From: Gammaproteobacteria bacterium
Lineage (GTDB): Bacteria > Pseudomonadota > Gammaproteobacteria > Pseudomonadales > Azotimanducaceae
Assembly (NCBI GenBank): GCA_002708765.1
Contig: PAPD01000011.1
Location: forward strand, 51,598 to 115,597
DNA length: 64,000 nucleotides
Reading direction: 5' to 3'
Shown here: in pieces, positions 47,676 through 56,126 of the stretch
Position numbering within the stretch: the first letter of the stretch is position 1
Layout: the number at the start of each line of letters is the position of its first letter
The notes under the pieces: generated by a model
Databases searched by the model: none
What the model was told of the DNA's origin: nothing
Seen by the model: only the letters and a program-made list of their open reading frames with translations
Translations under genes and position numbers: made by a program

Positions 47676-49043
47676 TCAGGGCGCCTTCATATATCGGTCT
47701 AACTCTGCATGAAAATGGCCTATTCGTTGTTCTTGACCAGATAGAATTGCGCCGCGAAATCCTGCGCTCTCAATTCCTTCTTGAATCTGGGTAAATAGAT
47801 AACTGTCCTGATCAAATAGTTCTCCTAATCCACCCTCACGCCAGTCAACTTCAATAGTTTCCGCCGATGTTTGGACTTGCAGATCTGCTTCTTCCGGCAG
47901 TCCCATATAAGATGGAGGTCGGATGTCTTTATTTTTCTGGGGGTGCATAAGGATAATAATGTCGAAAACAAATTTCCTTGGATCATGGATATGCGGTCGA
48001 AAATAGAGGAGATTAGCCCCTTCGGGATGCAATCCGAGCAGAATGTTAGGGAATATAGAGTAATTCCAGTCATCAGTGAGTTGGCCATCGACAAACTCGG
48101 ACCAGTCCAGTCCGAGCTGTTTGGCTCGGATTCTTTTTGCCTTCTGTATGGCTGCTCGGACTTCGCTAGGTTTGTTTTGATATTTTTCCGGATCAATGCC
48201 TACCTCTTTCATCAGTGCCTGAAGCCCTTGGTTGGTTTCATCGTTTTCCAGTCTTGGGCTTTCTTCACCAAATTTTGTTATCGCTCGGGTCATTCCATTT
48301 GGATAGAGATCGATCTGAGAGTGATAATCATTGAAGACGGGAAGGATTTGTGGGTGGATACAATGCACATGGTATGCCTCGGCGAAACCATCGAACCCGA
48401 CTTTCCAGTTGGCGTCCCAAGTCGAAGTTAATCTGCGAACAATTCTCATGTCTTTGAGTCTGTATGGGATCGCATGCTCGGGCAACGGGCCCAGTTGATC
48501 TATTAGAGGTTTTGCTTCCCAGTCCATATTGATAAACACGAAGCCTTCCCAGATTTCGCAACGAACCTCAGACAGGCTCAAGTCACGTGCCAAAGCTTCT
48601 TTCCTGAAGGTTTCCTTGTCAGTTACAGATGTAACTCTGCCATCAAAATTAAAGCTCCAGGCATGAAAAGGGCAGCTGATGCTGTCTTGAAGATACCCTG
48701 ATCCCTCGGCTACTAGTCTGTTGCCTCGATGAGGACAAACATTAAAAAAGGCTCTTATCTTATGGTCACTTCCTCGAATTACTACAAAGCTTTCTCGACC
48801 TATCTTGAACGTAAAGAAGTCGCCCTGGCTCGGGATATCCTCCTCTCGTCCCGCCCAGTTCCATACCTTGGCCCATAAACGTGTTCTTTCCTGTTCCATC
48901 CATGTCAACGAATAGTACCTCTCCGGAGATATTGGTCCGCTACCATTGTCTATGAATGGTGCTTTCGCTTCATGGCTGTCAGTCTTTGCTTGCGGATTGA
49001 CGGGAAAGTTTGTTTGGTAGTCATAGAGTTTTTTTTGTTTCAT
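47676..49043 (-). CDS. Rieske non-heme iron aromatic-ring-hydroxylating oxygenase, alpha subunit
   Basis: A 455-residue Rieske oxygenase. The [2Fe-2S] ligands are Cys103-Pro-His105 (VCPHRGNRL) and Cys124-x2-His127 (SCPFHAWSF). The mononuclear iron site is in GFDGFAEAYHVHCIHPQ, with the bridging Glu222 and His225 and His230; a C-terminal Asp should complete it. Substrates in this family include aromatic acids, choline/carnitine and steroids; this one cannot be assigned. No ferredoxin, reductase or beta subunit is next to it. It lies 48 bases downstream of a VOC gene on the same strand. Confidence 0.9.
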   Translation of the reverse strand: MKQKKLYDYQTNFPVNPQAKTDSHEAKAPFIDNGSGPISPERYYSLTWMEQERTRLWAKVWNWAGREEDIPSQGDFFTFKIGRESFVVIRGSDHKIRAFFNVCPHRGNRLVAEGSGYLQDSISCPFHAWSFNFDGRVTSVTDKETFRKEALARDLSLSEVRCEIWEGFVFINMDWEAKPLIDQLGPLPEHAIPYRLKDMRIVRRLTSTWDANWKVGFDGFAEAYHVHCIHPQILPVFNDYHSQIDLYPNGMTRAITKFGEESPRLENDETNQGLQALMKEVGIDPEKYQNKPSEVRAAIQKAKRIRAKQLGLDWSEFVDGQLTDDWNYSIFPNILLGLHPEGANLLYFRPHIHDPRKFVFDIIILMHPQKNKDIRPPSYMGLPEEADLQVQTSAETIEVDWREGGLGELFDQDSYLFTQIQEGIESAGFRGAILSGQEQRIGHFHAELDRYMKAP

Positions 49044-49091
49044 AAAGTCTATCTTCCTTCCATTATTTTTGATGGCTAACTTTTTAAAACG

Positions 49092-49616
49092 TTAACCGTC
49101 CATAATCAGAGGGTCTTCAAATGAGGTATATCTAACTCCTTTTTCTGATGCTTTGTGAAGAGCCTGCGCCGTCATGCCCGGTCCAGTTTCTATGAACTCG
49201 ATGGTTTTTCCATCAGGATCTCTCATTACACAGAATTTTGATCCGGAAATCTGCCCTTCTTCTCCCAGCATAGGAGGAGTGTGGAAGTCGTATCCTGCCG
49301 CCGACATTCGTTTGTAAACTCCGTCAAGATCTTCCACTTCAAAACACATGTAGACGTAGCCTACGTCATCCTGCCTTCCACTGAAATCGCGGCCTTTAGG
49401 GATGAATTCGAGTAATTCGATCGCAAAATCACCCACCGGGAGAAGAGCTGCCCTGTGGGTATGCGGTGGCATTCTTAATACTTGTTCGCCGCTAGGACCT
49501 GAAACTTCTAGAACCAGGCCAGGTTTTAGTCCGAAAGCAGTGGAGTACCACTCAACTGCCTCCTCAAGATTGCTCACGGTTATTCCGCAGTGATGTACTC
49601 TCACTGATTCAGTCAT
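49092..49616 (-). CDS. VOC-family protein (glyoxalase/dioxygenase superfamily)
   Basis: A 174-residue vicinal-oxygen-chelate protein. The first beta-alpha-beta unit begins with HHCGITVSNLEEAVEWYSTAFGL, with His9 or His8 as a metal ligand, and the second runs through VGYVYMCFEVEDLDGVYKRM and FCVMRDPDGKTIEFIETGP, whose Glu is the other ligand. A basic or polar C-terminal tail follows. The length suits glyoxalase-like or methylmalonyl-CoA-epimerase-like members; substrate unknown. It is upstream of the Rieske oxygenase gene on the same strand and has GAGAGGAAAGG before its ATG. Confidence 0.85.
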   Translation of the reverse strand: MTESVRVHHCGITVSNLEEAVEWYSTAFGLKPGLVLEVSGPSGEQVLRMPPHTHRAALLPVGDFAIELLEFIPKGRDFSGRQDDVGYVYMCFEVEDLDGVYKRMSAAGYDFHTPPMLGEEGQISGSKFCVMRDPDGKTIEFIETGPGMTAQALHKASEKGVRYTSFEDPLIMDG

Positions 49617-49745
49617 GCCTTTCCTCTCATTTTTATTATTTTTCTTGTCTCGCCAGGGCCGGTCAGCAAGGCAGAATTTGCTGAGATCTTTATTACAAGT
49701 AAAGTTTTCTTATCTCGCAACTCCCTCCTGATTTCTTTTTCAAAA

Positions 49746-50435
49746 TTACCAGGGGTGTATATCACCATTCCATTTATAGAAATTCCCCGAGTCTTCTTTC
49801 GTTAAACCGGCGATAACTTTTCGTATTCCTGAGGCACTTTCTTCTGATGTAATCTCGGCCTGAGGCCCACCCATATCGGTTTGTACCCAGCCAGGGTGCA
49901 TCACCGATACGGTTATCGGATCCCCAGCCCAGTCCAGAGAAAGAATTTTCCCGATTTTCCCCACTGCTGCCTTTGTGGTGGAGTAGATGTACATTCCGCC
50001 CATTGGCCATGTTGATGCTCCTAACTGGCTTGACAGAATCATCAGGTTTCCGTTTCCGGATTCGATCAGATTTGATTTAAATGCCCGTGCCACCAGTGCC
50101 GGACCGATAGTGTTTATATTGAGAGTGTTGTGCCACTCCTCGATATCCAGATCGTCTAGCGTCTGGTGCTGACCACCAGTTGTTCCTGCCACAATAATAA
50201 GGGTATCTATCAGACTATCACCGATATTTGATCTTGCTTCTTCAATGGATTTGGGGTCACCTATGTCAAGTTGTTTAATTGTTATGTGGTCTGACCCCTT
50301 GGCTAACGTATCCAGTTTTTCCGCTGCTGCAGTGTCTCGGGCGCATGCGATGACGTGATCCCCGGCTTCGGCATACTGTTTAGTTAATTCCAATCCTATT
50401 CCTCGGCTAGCGCCGACGATCATTACCTTAGACAT
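49746..50435 (-). CDS. SDR-family oxidoreductase
   Basis: A 229-residue short-chain dehydrogenase. The N-terminal Rossmann motif is VGASRGIGLELTKQYAEAG (GASRGIG at 7-13), the later VAGTTGG replaces the usual NNAG, and the active-site Tyr-x3-Lys lies in YIYSTTKAAVG with Ser in LMILSSQLGAS. HPGWVQTDMGGPQAEITSEESASGI is the family's C-terminal region, typical of the C-factor/sniffer-like subgroup. It likely uses NAD(P)H to reduce a carbonyl; substrate unknown. GGAGGG lies before the ATG. The 130 bases between it and the VOC gene at 49092 show no clear signal. Confidence 0.87.
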   Translation of the reverse strand: MSKVMIVGASRGIGLELTKQYAEAGDHVIACARDTAAAEKLDTLAKGSDHITIKQLDIGDPKSIEEARSNIGDSLIDTLIIVAGTTGGQHQTLDDLDIEEWHNTLNINTIGPALVARAFKSNLIESGNGNLMILSSQLGASTWPMGGMYIYSTTKAAVGKIGKILSLDWAGDPITVSVMHPGWVQTDMGGPQAEITSEESASGIRKVIAGLTKEDSGNFYKWNGDIHPW

Positions 50436-50547
50436 AGTTTGTTCCCTCCTTGATTTTTAGTTATCTTGTTATTCTGGAAGCTGTAAAGTCAAGTATTTGT
50501 CTTTTTCTTGGAAATTATCCTGATTTATTACCTTGGAGGTGGAATCT

Positions 50548-51066
50548 GTGGATCTGCCAGTTTGTAGGAAGATAATTCAAAATGCCTGGGTTGTTAAGAA
50601 TGTTGAAGAAGCTTGTCTTAGATGGGCTCGCGATATGGGTGTCGGACCTTTCTTCATTAACGAATTTGATATGGATGTCTTTGAATACCTCGATTATCGG
50701 GGAGAACCTTCTGAGCTTCGGTTAAAGGTTGGGGTGGCTCACGCAGGAAATGTGCAGATTGAGCTTATTGAATCAACGACCAGAAAGAGTGCATACCGGG
50801 ATTTGGTGCCTGAAGGTTCTAGCGGATTTCATCACATGTGCGTTTCTACCTTGGATTTTGAAGCCGATAGGAACTATTTCGAAGCCCTTGGTTATGTCTC
50901 AGCGACACGCGGTAGAATGGGTGATCTGGAATTTGCCTACTACGATACTCGCACTCTGTTTGGTTGCATGTTCGAGGTTGTTACCCGAACCAAGGAATTT
51001 GAGGAACGGTACGAAATGATCGCTCTTTCTGCGAGGAGCTGGGATGGGAAGGACCCTGTTCGTTAG
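50548..51066 (+). CDS. VOC-family protein
   Basis: A protein of about 172 residues with two VOC-type modules. NAWVVKNVEEACLRWARDMGVGPF opens the first, and FHHMCVSTLDFEADRNYFEALGY the second, with a metal-ligand His in FHHMC and an acidic residue in GCMFEVVT. The start is best placed at GTG 50548, eight bases after GGAGG; a TTG at 50533 would include that site in the coding sequence. It is divergent from the SDR and convergent with the acyl-CoA dehydrogenase gene. Lactoylglutathione-lyase-like or epimerase-like activity is possible; the substrate is unknown. Confidence 0.84.
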   Translation: MDLPVCRKIIQNAWVVKNVEEACLRWARDMGVGPFFINEFDMDVFEYLDYRGEPSELRLKVGVAHAGNVQIELIESTTRKSAYRDLVPEGSSGFHHMCVSTLDFEADRNYFEALGYVSATRGRMGDLEFAYYDTRTLFGCMFEVVTRTKEFEERYEMIALSARSWDGKDPVR

Positions 51067-51096
51067 GATCCAATAGTTACTGCCCACCTAAAATTT

Positions 51097-52281
51097 TCAA
51101 TCGGGGAGGCCGAGAACTCGCTTCGCTATAATATTTAGTTGTACTTCGCTAGTCCCACCTTCTATGGAATTCGCTTTTGAGCGAAGCCATTCACGTGTTG
51201 TTGATAGTTCTCGCTCGTCATAGCCATCTCCTTCCCATCCTAACCCTCTGGTGCCAAGGATATTGAGCATGACTTCGCAGCGGTTCTTGTTCTGTTCGGT
51301 ACCATAATATTTAAACATTGATGAAGCCGGCGAAGGGGCAGAGGTTGTTTTGGCTTCATCAGCAGATCTTTTTAGTGTTAATGAAAAAGCCTTTCCGTTC
51401 ATCTGGTGTTTTGTTATACGTTCTCTCACTGCCAAGTCCGCTATTCTTCCATTTTCTTCACCCAGATATTTCTTAGCCTGGTTTTCTATGGAATTGGCCG
51501 TGTTTTTAGATCTGCCTCTAGTGCCCATGCCTGCAACCATATTTCTTTCGTGTTGCAAAAGTTTCTTGGCGATCGTCCAGCCTTCGTTTTCTTTTCCTAC
51601 CAAGTTGTTTCTGGGTACTCGGACGTTGTCAAAAAATGTTTCGCAAAAAGGTGACGCCCCGCTAATAAGTTTGATCGGTTTTGTGGAGACTCCGTGTGAT
51701 GACATATCAAATAGAATGAAACTGATCCCTTCATGCTTCGGCGCTTCGGGATCTGTCCTTACAAGACAGAAGATCCAGTCCGCAAAGTTGGCGTAGGACG
51801 TCCAAACTTTTTGTCCGTTAATGACGTATTCGTCTCCTTCCGCGATCGCCCGGGTTTGGAGACTGGCGAGGTCGGATCCTGATCCTGGCTCGCTGTACCC
51901 TTGGCACCAGCGAATTTCACCGCGCACAATTTTAGGAATATGTTCAAGTTTTTGCTCTTCGGTTCCATATTCGAGCAAGACTGGTCCAAGCATACTGATC
52001 CCGAAGGAAACCAGAGCAGGACGTGCATTAATTCTTGCCAACTCCTGGCGGAGCACCATATTTTCCTCGTGTGTTAAACCACCTCCACCATATTTTTTCG
52101 GCCAGGTTGGACACGTCCAGCCTTTGCTGCCCATTGCTTCTAACCATAGTTTGGCATCATGATTTGGGAACGTGGGGTCTTTCCCTCCCCAGACCATCTC
52201 TTCCTCTTTCCCGGCGCTTCTTAATCCCTCTGGGCAGTTAGCCTCTAACCATTCTCTTACTTCTACGCGAAATGATTCCAT
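51097..52281 (-). CDS. acyl-CoA dehydrogenase
   Basis: A flavoprotein of about 394 residues. It contains IRWCQGYSEPGSGSDLASLQTRA (FAD/substrate loop), VWTSYANFADWIFCLVRTD, ISGASPFCETFFDNVRVPRNNLVG, and a C-terminal SIEGGTSEVQLNIIAKRVLGLP. The typical catalytic Glu would lie near the C-terminus (SIEGGTSE). It dehydrogenates an acyl-CoA between C2 and C3 and passes electrons to ETF. I start at ATG 52281, with AAAGGAG five bases upstream; the longer start at 52326 overlaps the hydroxyacid dehydrogenase gene. It follows that gene by 13 bases. Confidence 0.93.
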   Translation of the reverse strand: MESFRVEVREWLEANCPEGLRSAGKEEEMVWGGKDPTFPNHDAKLWLEAMGSKGWTCPTWPKKYGGGGLTHEENMVLRQELARINARPALVSFGISMLGPVLLEYGTEEQKLEHIPKIVRGEIRWCQGYSEPGSGSDLASLQTRAIAEGDEYVINGQKVWTSYANFADWIFCLVRTDPEAPKHEGISFILFDMSSHGVSTKPIKLISGASPFCETFFDNVRVPRNNLVGKENEGWTIAKKLLQHERNMVAGMGTRGRSKNTANSIENQAKKYLGEENGRIADLAVRERITKHQMNGKAFSLTLKRSADEAKTTSAPSPASSMFKYYGTEQNKNRCEVMLNILGTRGLGWEGDGYDERELSTTREWLRSKANSIEGGTSEVQLNIIAKRVLGLPD

Positions 52282-52294
52282 TGTTTCTCCTTTC

Positions 52295-53248
52295 CTACCC
52301 TTCGACCAGTCTGACAGGCGTTCCATTTATGAAATTTTGAATATTTTCTCGAGTTTGCTGGATTAATCTCTGCCTGGATTCTAACGCGCTCCACGCTATA
52401 TGGGGACTTATTATCAAGTTAGGTATGTCTTTGGTTAGCAGAGGTTCGCTGTTACCGGGCGGTTCGGTTTCGAGAACATCAAGGCCTGCGCCTCCAATCT
52501 GTCCTGTAGACAATGCCTCAACTAAATCGGCTGAATTGATTAGTCCTCCACGAGCTGTATTAATAAGAAGAGCGTGGTTTTGCATTTTTGTCAGAACATT
52601 TTTGTCTATCATGTGAAAATTTTCCTTGGTTAGAGGACAATGCAAACTAAGAAAGTCGCTGGATGCCAGCGTTTCTTCAAAGGAAGTCCTGCCAGGCCTC
52701 GCGGGTTTGTTCTTTCTTTCACTAATAAGAATTTCTGCACCCAGCACCTCGATGATTCTGCTTACAGATTTCCCTAGTTCTCCGTAGCCTATTACGCCAA
52801 ATTTTTTTCCGGATATTTCTTCTATGGGGTGTTTTAGATAGGCAAATGTATCGGATTTCTGCCAGGCTCCTTCCGAGATATCTACTGAATACTGGCCCAC
52901 TTTGTTAGTGAGAGAGAGTAATAGTGCGAGGGTATGCTGAGTCACTGAAGATGTGCACCACCCCCGCACGTTGCTTACTATAATATTTTTCCTGCTTGCT
53001 TCCTTAAGTTCTATGTGATCCGTGCCCGTGGCTAGGACGCTAATAAATTTTAACTTCTTTGCTAATCTTATATCGGACGCGTTGAGTACTACCTTGTTAG
53101 TAAGAATTATTTCAGCATTGGAGATCCGCTCGGCCACCTTTTTTGTTTCTGTTTTTTCATAAACTGTCCACGAACCAGGAAGCTTGGTTATGGGCTGCAG
53201 ATCAATGTCGCTGCCAAGGGTTTTTGCGTCTAAAATGACTCCGCGCAT
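52295..53248 (-). CDS. D-2-hydroxyacid dehydrogenase family protein
   Basis: An NAD-dependent enzyme of about 317 residues. The Rossmann motif is GVIGYGELGKSVSRII, the catalytic Arg is in LINTARGGLINSADLVEAL, the Glu in GLDVLETEPPG, and the catalytic His in NLIISPHIAWSALESRQRL. That set places it with glycerate dehydrogenase/hydroxypyruvate reductase-type proteins. I start it at ATG 53248, two bases after the stop of the cyclophilin gene; a longer in-frame GTG at 53278 overlaps that gene. Translation is probably coupled, because no independent ribosome binding site is seen. The natural substrate is unknown. Confidence 0.9.
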   Translation of the reverse strand: MRGVILDAKTLGSDIDLQPITKLPGSWTVYEKTETKKVAERISNAEIILTNKVVLNASDIRLAKKLKFISVLATGTDHIELKEASRKNIIVSNVRGWCTSSVTQHTLALLLSLTNKVGQYSVDISEGAWQKSDTFAYLKHPIEEISGKKFGVIGYGELGKSVSRIIEVLGAEILISERKNKPARPGRTSFEETLASSDFLSLHCPLTKENFHMIDKNVLTKMQNHALLINTARGGLINSADLVEALSTGQIGGAGLDVLETEPPGNSEPLLTKDIPNLIISPHIAWSALESRQRLIQQTRENIQNFINGTPVRLVEG

Positions 53249-53250
53249 GA

Positions 53251-53757
53251 TCAGTTGTCTGTTAGTGCCTCGTTCCACTCCTCAATCCGTTCCGCGCATT
53301 GATCAAGTATTTCTTCGAAGTCACCCCCAATGATAATGTTTTCTATAGTGTCTCCCTGTTCGATTTCATCTACAACAGATTGATCTGCTTCCGAAAGAAC
53401 CTTTCCGAAGATAGTATGTGCGTCATCCAGGTGGGGGGTAGCGACATGTGTAATAAAGAACTGGCTACCATTCGTGCTTGGACCTGCGTTGGCCATCGAA
53501 AGGACTCCTGGACCTTCATGTCTGAGTTCGTCATCGAATTCGTCTTCGAACCTATATCCAGGTCCCCCCGTCCCTGTTCCCGAGGGACAACCACCTTGGA
53601 TCATAAAATCATTTATCACTCTATGAAAATTCAACCCTTCATAGAAATTCCTAATAGCAAGGTTTACGAAACTTGCTACCGTAATCGGTGCCTTGTCAGG
53701 GAATAGACTCAGATTTATCGTGCCTTTGCTGGTCTCAATCGCAGCTGTTATATCCAT
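53251..53757 (-). CDS. ppiB: peptidylprolyl isomerase, cyclophilin type
   Basis: A 168-residue cyclophilin resembling the cytoplasmic PpiB of enteric bacteria. [31 protein letters not shown] is the core signature with the catalytic Arg (FHRV), and [36 protein letters not shown] is the second. It lacks a signal peptide, so it is cytoplasmic. It accelerates cis-trans isomerisation at proline during folding. It lies 19 bases downstream of the gltA stop on the same strand, and its end overlaps or abuts the hydroxyacid dehydrogenase start. It may share the gltA transcript. Confidence 0.95.
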   Translation of the reverse strand: MDITAAIETSKGTINLSLFPDKAPITVASFVNLAIRNFYEGLNFHRVINDFMIQGGCPSGTGTGGPGYRFEDEFDDELRHEGPGVLSMANAGPSTNGSQFFITHVATPHLDDAHTIFGKVLSEADQSVVDEIEQGDTIENIIIGGDFEEILDQCAERIEEWNEALTDN

Positions 53758-53776
53758 TTGGGTACCTCGATTTTTG

Positions 53777-55057
53777 TTAACGCTTATTGATATCTATGTA
53801 GTTTCTTGAATTTTCGCCCAAATATAGTTGTCTAGGCCTCGCTATTTTAAATGGCGAGCTAACCATCTCTTTCCAGTGAGTTATCCACCCCGGCATTCTT
53901 CCCAGAGTGAATATCACTGTAAACATCGGGACCGGTATTCCCATTGCTTTTAGTGTAATACCTGAATAGAAGTCGATATTCGGGTAAAGTTTCCGTTCGA
54001 CAAAATACTCTTGCTCTCTAGCAATTCTTTCCAGGCTTTGAGCTACTGACAGAAGGGGGTCGTTGGAAGCACCTTGTTCTTCTAGAACAGCATGAGCGCT
54101 ACTCTGCATAACCGTTGCTCTGGGGTCGAAGTTCTTATAGACCCGGTGTCCGAATCCCATAAGCTTAAAAGGATCCTCTTTATCTTTAGCCCTTTTTATG
54201 TATTCGTCTATCCTTGATATTTCGCTGATTTCGATAAGCATGCCTAATACTGCTTCATTGGCTCCACCATGAGACGGGCCCCAAAGAGCGGCCGTTCCTG
54301 CCGCTATAGCGGCAAAAGGGTTGCATTCTGTCGATCCTGCCATACGAACGGTGGATGTAGATGCATTTTGTTCGTGATCCGCGTGCAGGATAAAAATCTT
54401 GTCTAAAGCTCTGGAAAGAGTCTTGCTGACTGAGGCGGTTTCTCCTGATTCTCCAAAACACATGTGCAGGAAATTTTCTGCATAAGTTAGTTCTGGATCC
54501 GGATCAATAAAGTCTTTACCTATACTTTTTCGGTAGGCCATAGCGGCTATAGTAGGTATCTTGGCGATTAGCTGGATAGCAGCTTTCATCTGGTACTCGG
54601 GATCACTTATGTCAAGGTCGTCATGATAAAGTGATGCAAGACCAGCTATCGCAGCACAAACCATGGCCATCGGATGGGAAGATTCATTGAATCCATCAAA
54701 CAGTTTAGCGAATTGTTTGTCGATCTGCATATGCTGATTAATAGAGTTTTCAAACGTCTCTAGCTGGGTTTTCGTAGGGAGCTCTCCGTGGAGAAGCAAA
54801 TATGAAACTTCAAGGTGAGAAGACTTCTCTGCTAGTTGCTCTATAGGATATCCTCTATAGAGAAGAATACCTTTATCGCCATCAATAAAAGTTACTTTGG
54901 AGTCGCAACTTGCTGTAGAAAGGAATCCGGGATCGTAGGTGAAGATCCCTTCATTAATAAGATCTCTGACGTCTAGTACATTAAAACCTTCAGACGCTTC
55001 GAGAACCGGCATATCTATCAATTTTCCATCTATATCAATCTTTACTTTCTGTGCCAT
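53777..55057 (-). CDS. gltA: citrate synthase
   Basis: A 426-residue type II (hexameric, Gram-negative) citrate synthase. Catalytic residues are His263 ([10 protein letters not shown]), His304 ([13 protein letters not shown]) and Asp362 (PNIDFYSG), which match the E. coli positions almost exactly. The N-terminal beta-rich segment ([20 protein letters not shown]) is the extension used by this class for NADH regulation. It catalyses acetyl-CoA plus oxaloacetate to citrate. It is divergent from sdhC across a 281-base region, the usual gammaproteobacterial arrangement of TCA genes, so both may share regulation. It is followed by ppiB. Confidence 0.97.
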   Translation of the reverse strand: MAQKVKIDIDGKLIDMPVLEASEGFNVLDVRDLINEGIFTYDPGFLSTASCDSKVTFIDGDKGILLYRGYPIEQLAEKSSHLEVSYLLLHGELPTKTQLETFENSINQHMQIDKQFAKLFDGFNESSHPMAMVCAAIAGLASLYHDDLDISDPEYQMKAAIQLIAKIPTIAAMAYRKSIGKDFIDPDPELTYAENFLHMCFGESGETASVSKTLSRALDKIFILHADHEQNASTSTVRMAGSTECNPFAAIAAGTAALWGPSHGGANEAVLGMLIEISEISRIDEYIKRAKDKEDPFKLMGFGHRVYKNFDPRATVMQSSAHAVLEEQGASNDPLLSVAQSLERIAREQEYFVERKLYPNIDFYSGITLKAMGIPVPMFTVIFTLGRMPGWITHWKEMVSSPFKIARPRQLYLGENSRNYIDINKR

Positions 55058-55338
55058 CCATAACTTCCGGTAATTTAAACGAAATCTTTCTGTTTTAGCC
55101 TGAAGAGGGGCTTCCTAACCTCGGCTGCTCCCAGCAAATTAGAGTCTGGTTAGTCAACTCCATCAATGAAAGCAAAACCCTTCTCGGATGTAAAGTCCGA
55201 GGTTCATCCAGGTTTTCCCCCACCAGTTTGTTTTTCCTAGCTAAAGTCACTATGATTAGCGCCGTTAGGCTAGCTTATGGGCATCTTGGCCAGTGTTCTG
55301 AGTAAGCTCTTAAAATATCAAAAGTAGAGAGCATTTTA
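55058..55338. promoter_or_regulatory. divergent gltA/sdhC control region with a small hairpin
   Basis: This 281-base region separates two divergent TCA-cycle operons and must hold both promoters. At 55183-55201 CTCGGA and TCCGAG pair around a seven-base TGTAAAG loop, followed by no T run, so it is not a terminator. I cannot identify an operator or a known RNA motif, and no -10/-35 pair is convincing. Confidence 0.5.
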
Positions 55339-55740
55339 GTGAAAGAAAAATCTCGTCCTGTTTCGGGCCCGAGGAATATCGGTCCAACGGACCTCCTTAC
55401 ATATTCTTTTCCTATCACTGCTATTGCCTCTATTACTCACAGAGTAGCCGGGGCTTTTCTATTTTTTTCCATAGGCCTATGTCTAGGTGTCCTGCATTAT
55501 TCTCTGGAGAGCGAACAACACTTTAATACTCTAATCCGGTTTTTTTCTAGTTATCTGGGGAAAGCCATTGTCTGGGTAGTTCTTGCTGGTCTGTCCTATC
55601 ATTTTGTCGCAGGAATAAAGCATCTGATAATGGATTTTGGAATTGGTGAAACGCTTGAAGGCGGTACTTTGCTTGCTAAAACCACAGTGTTTCTGTCTGT
55701 ATCTCTTATGCTTTTGGCAGGAATCTGGTTGGCATTATGA
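55339..55740 (+). CDS. sdhC: succinate dehydrogenase cytochrome b556 subunit
   Basis: A 133-residue membrane anchor with three transmembrane helices. SITHRVAGAF carries the quinone-site Ser31 and Arg35, and YHFVAGIKHLIMDFG supplies the heme b ligand His88, as in the E. coli protein. The start is GTG at 55339 without a strong ribosome binding site. Its stop overlaps the sdhD ATG (ATGA). It anchors the SdhAB catalytic part to the inner membrane and passes electrons to ubiquinone. Confidence 0.94.
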   Translation: MKEKSRPVSGPRNIGPTDLLTYSFPITAIASITHRVAGAFLFFSIGLCLGVLHYSLESEQHFNTLIRFFSSYLGKAIVWVVLAGLSYHFVAGIKHLIMDFGIGETLEGGTLLAKTTVFLSVSLMLLAGIWLAL

Positions 55741-56123
55741 AAAAGAAGAATGGTTTTATTTTAAAAAACGCTTTTTATCTTTCGGGTGGTGCATCCGATT
55801 GGTTGATTCAGCGTATAACTTCACTGGTGCTTGGCAGTTACGTCCTGACGCTGCTTTCTTTTTTCTTGATAAACCAGGAGATAAGTTATCAAGTCTGGAC
55901 GAATTTTTTTGGTACAGGGTTTATGAGAATCTTTACGGTGTTGGCTGTCGTTGCTGCCAGTGCTCACGGGTGGATAGGCATGTGGGCGATTGGCGGTGAT
56001 TATTTGCAGGAGCATCACTTTGGCCCGATAGCTGGACCTGTTAGAAAATCATATCTAGGTCTTTGCGCGTTGCTGGCAATACTTTATGTGGTGTTTGTTG
56101 TATTAATTGTTTGGGGAAATTGA
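55737..56123 (+). CDS. sdhD: succinate dehydrogenase hydrophobic membrane anchor
   Basis: A 128-residue protein with three transmembrane helices. AHGWIGMWAIGGDYL gives the second heme ligand His77 and the quinone-site Asp88-Tyr89, matching E. coli His71, Asp82 and Tyr83. It overlaps sdhC by four bases and precedes sdhA by three. It forms the ubiquinone-reducing site with SdhB and SdhC. Confidence 0.94.
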   Translation: MKKKNGFILKNAFYLSGGASDWLIQRITSLVLGSYVLTLLSFFLINQEISYQVWTNFFGTGFMRIFTVLAVVAASAHGWIGMWAIGGDYLQEHHFGPIAGPVRKSYLGLCALLAILYVVFVVLIVWGN

Positions 56124-56126
56124 GAT

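Noticed and set aside
47871..48431. 186-residue + strand frame inside the Rieske oxygenase gene
   Set aside because: Antisense to conserved catalytic segments; composition follows the opposite frame.
55183..55201. Riboswitch or known metabolite RNA motif before sdhC
   Set aside because: Only one short hairpin is visible; nothing matches an RNA class that I can identify with confidence.
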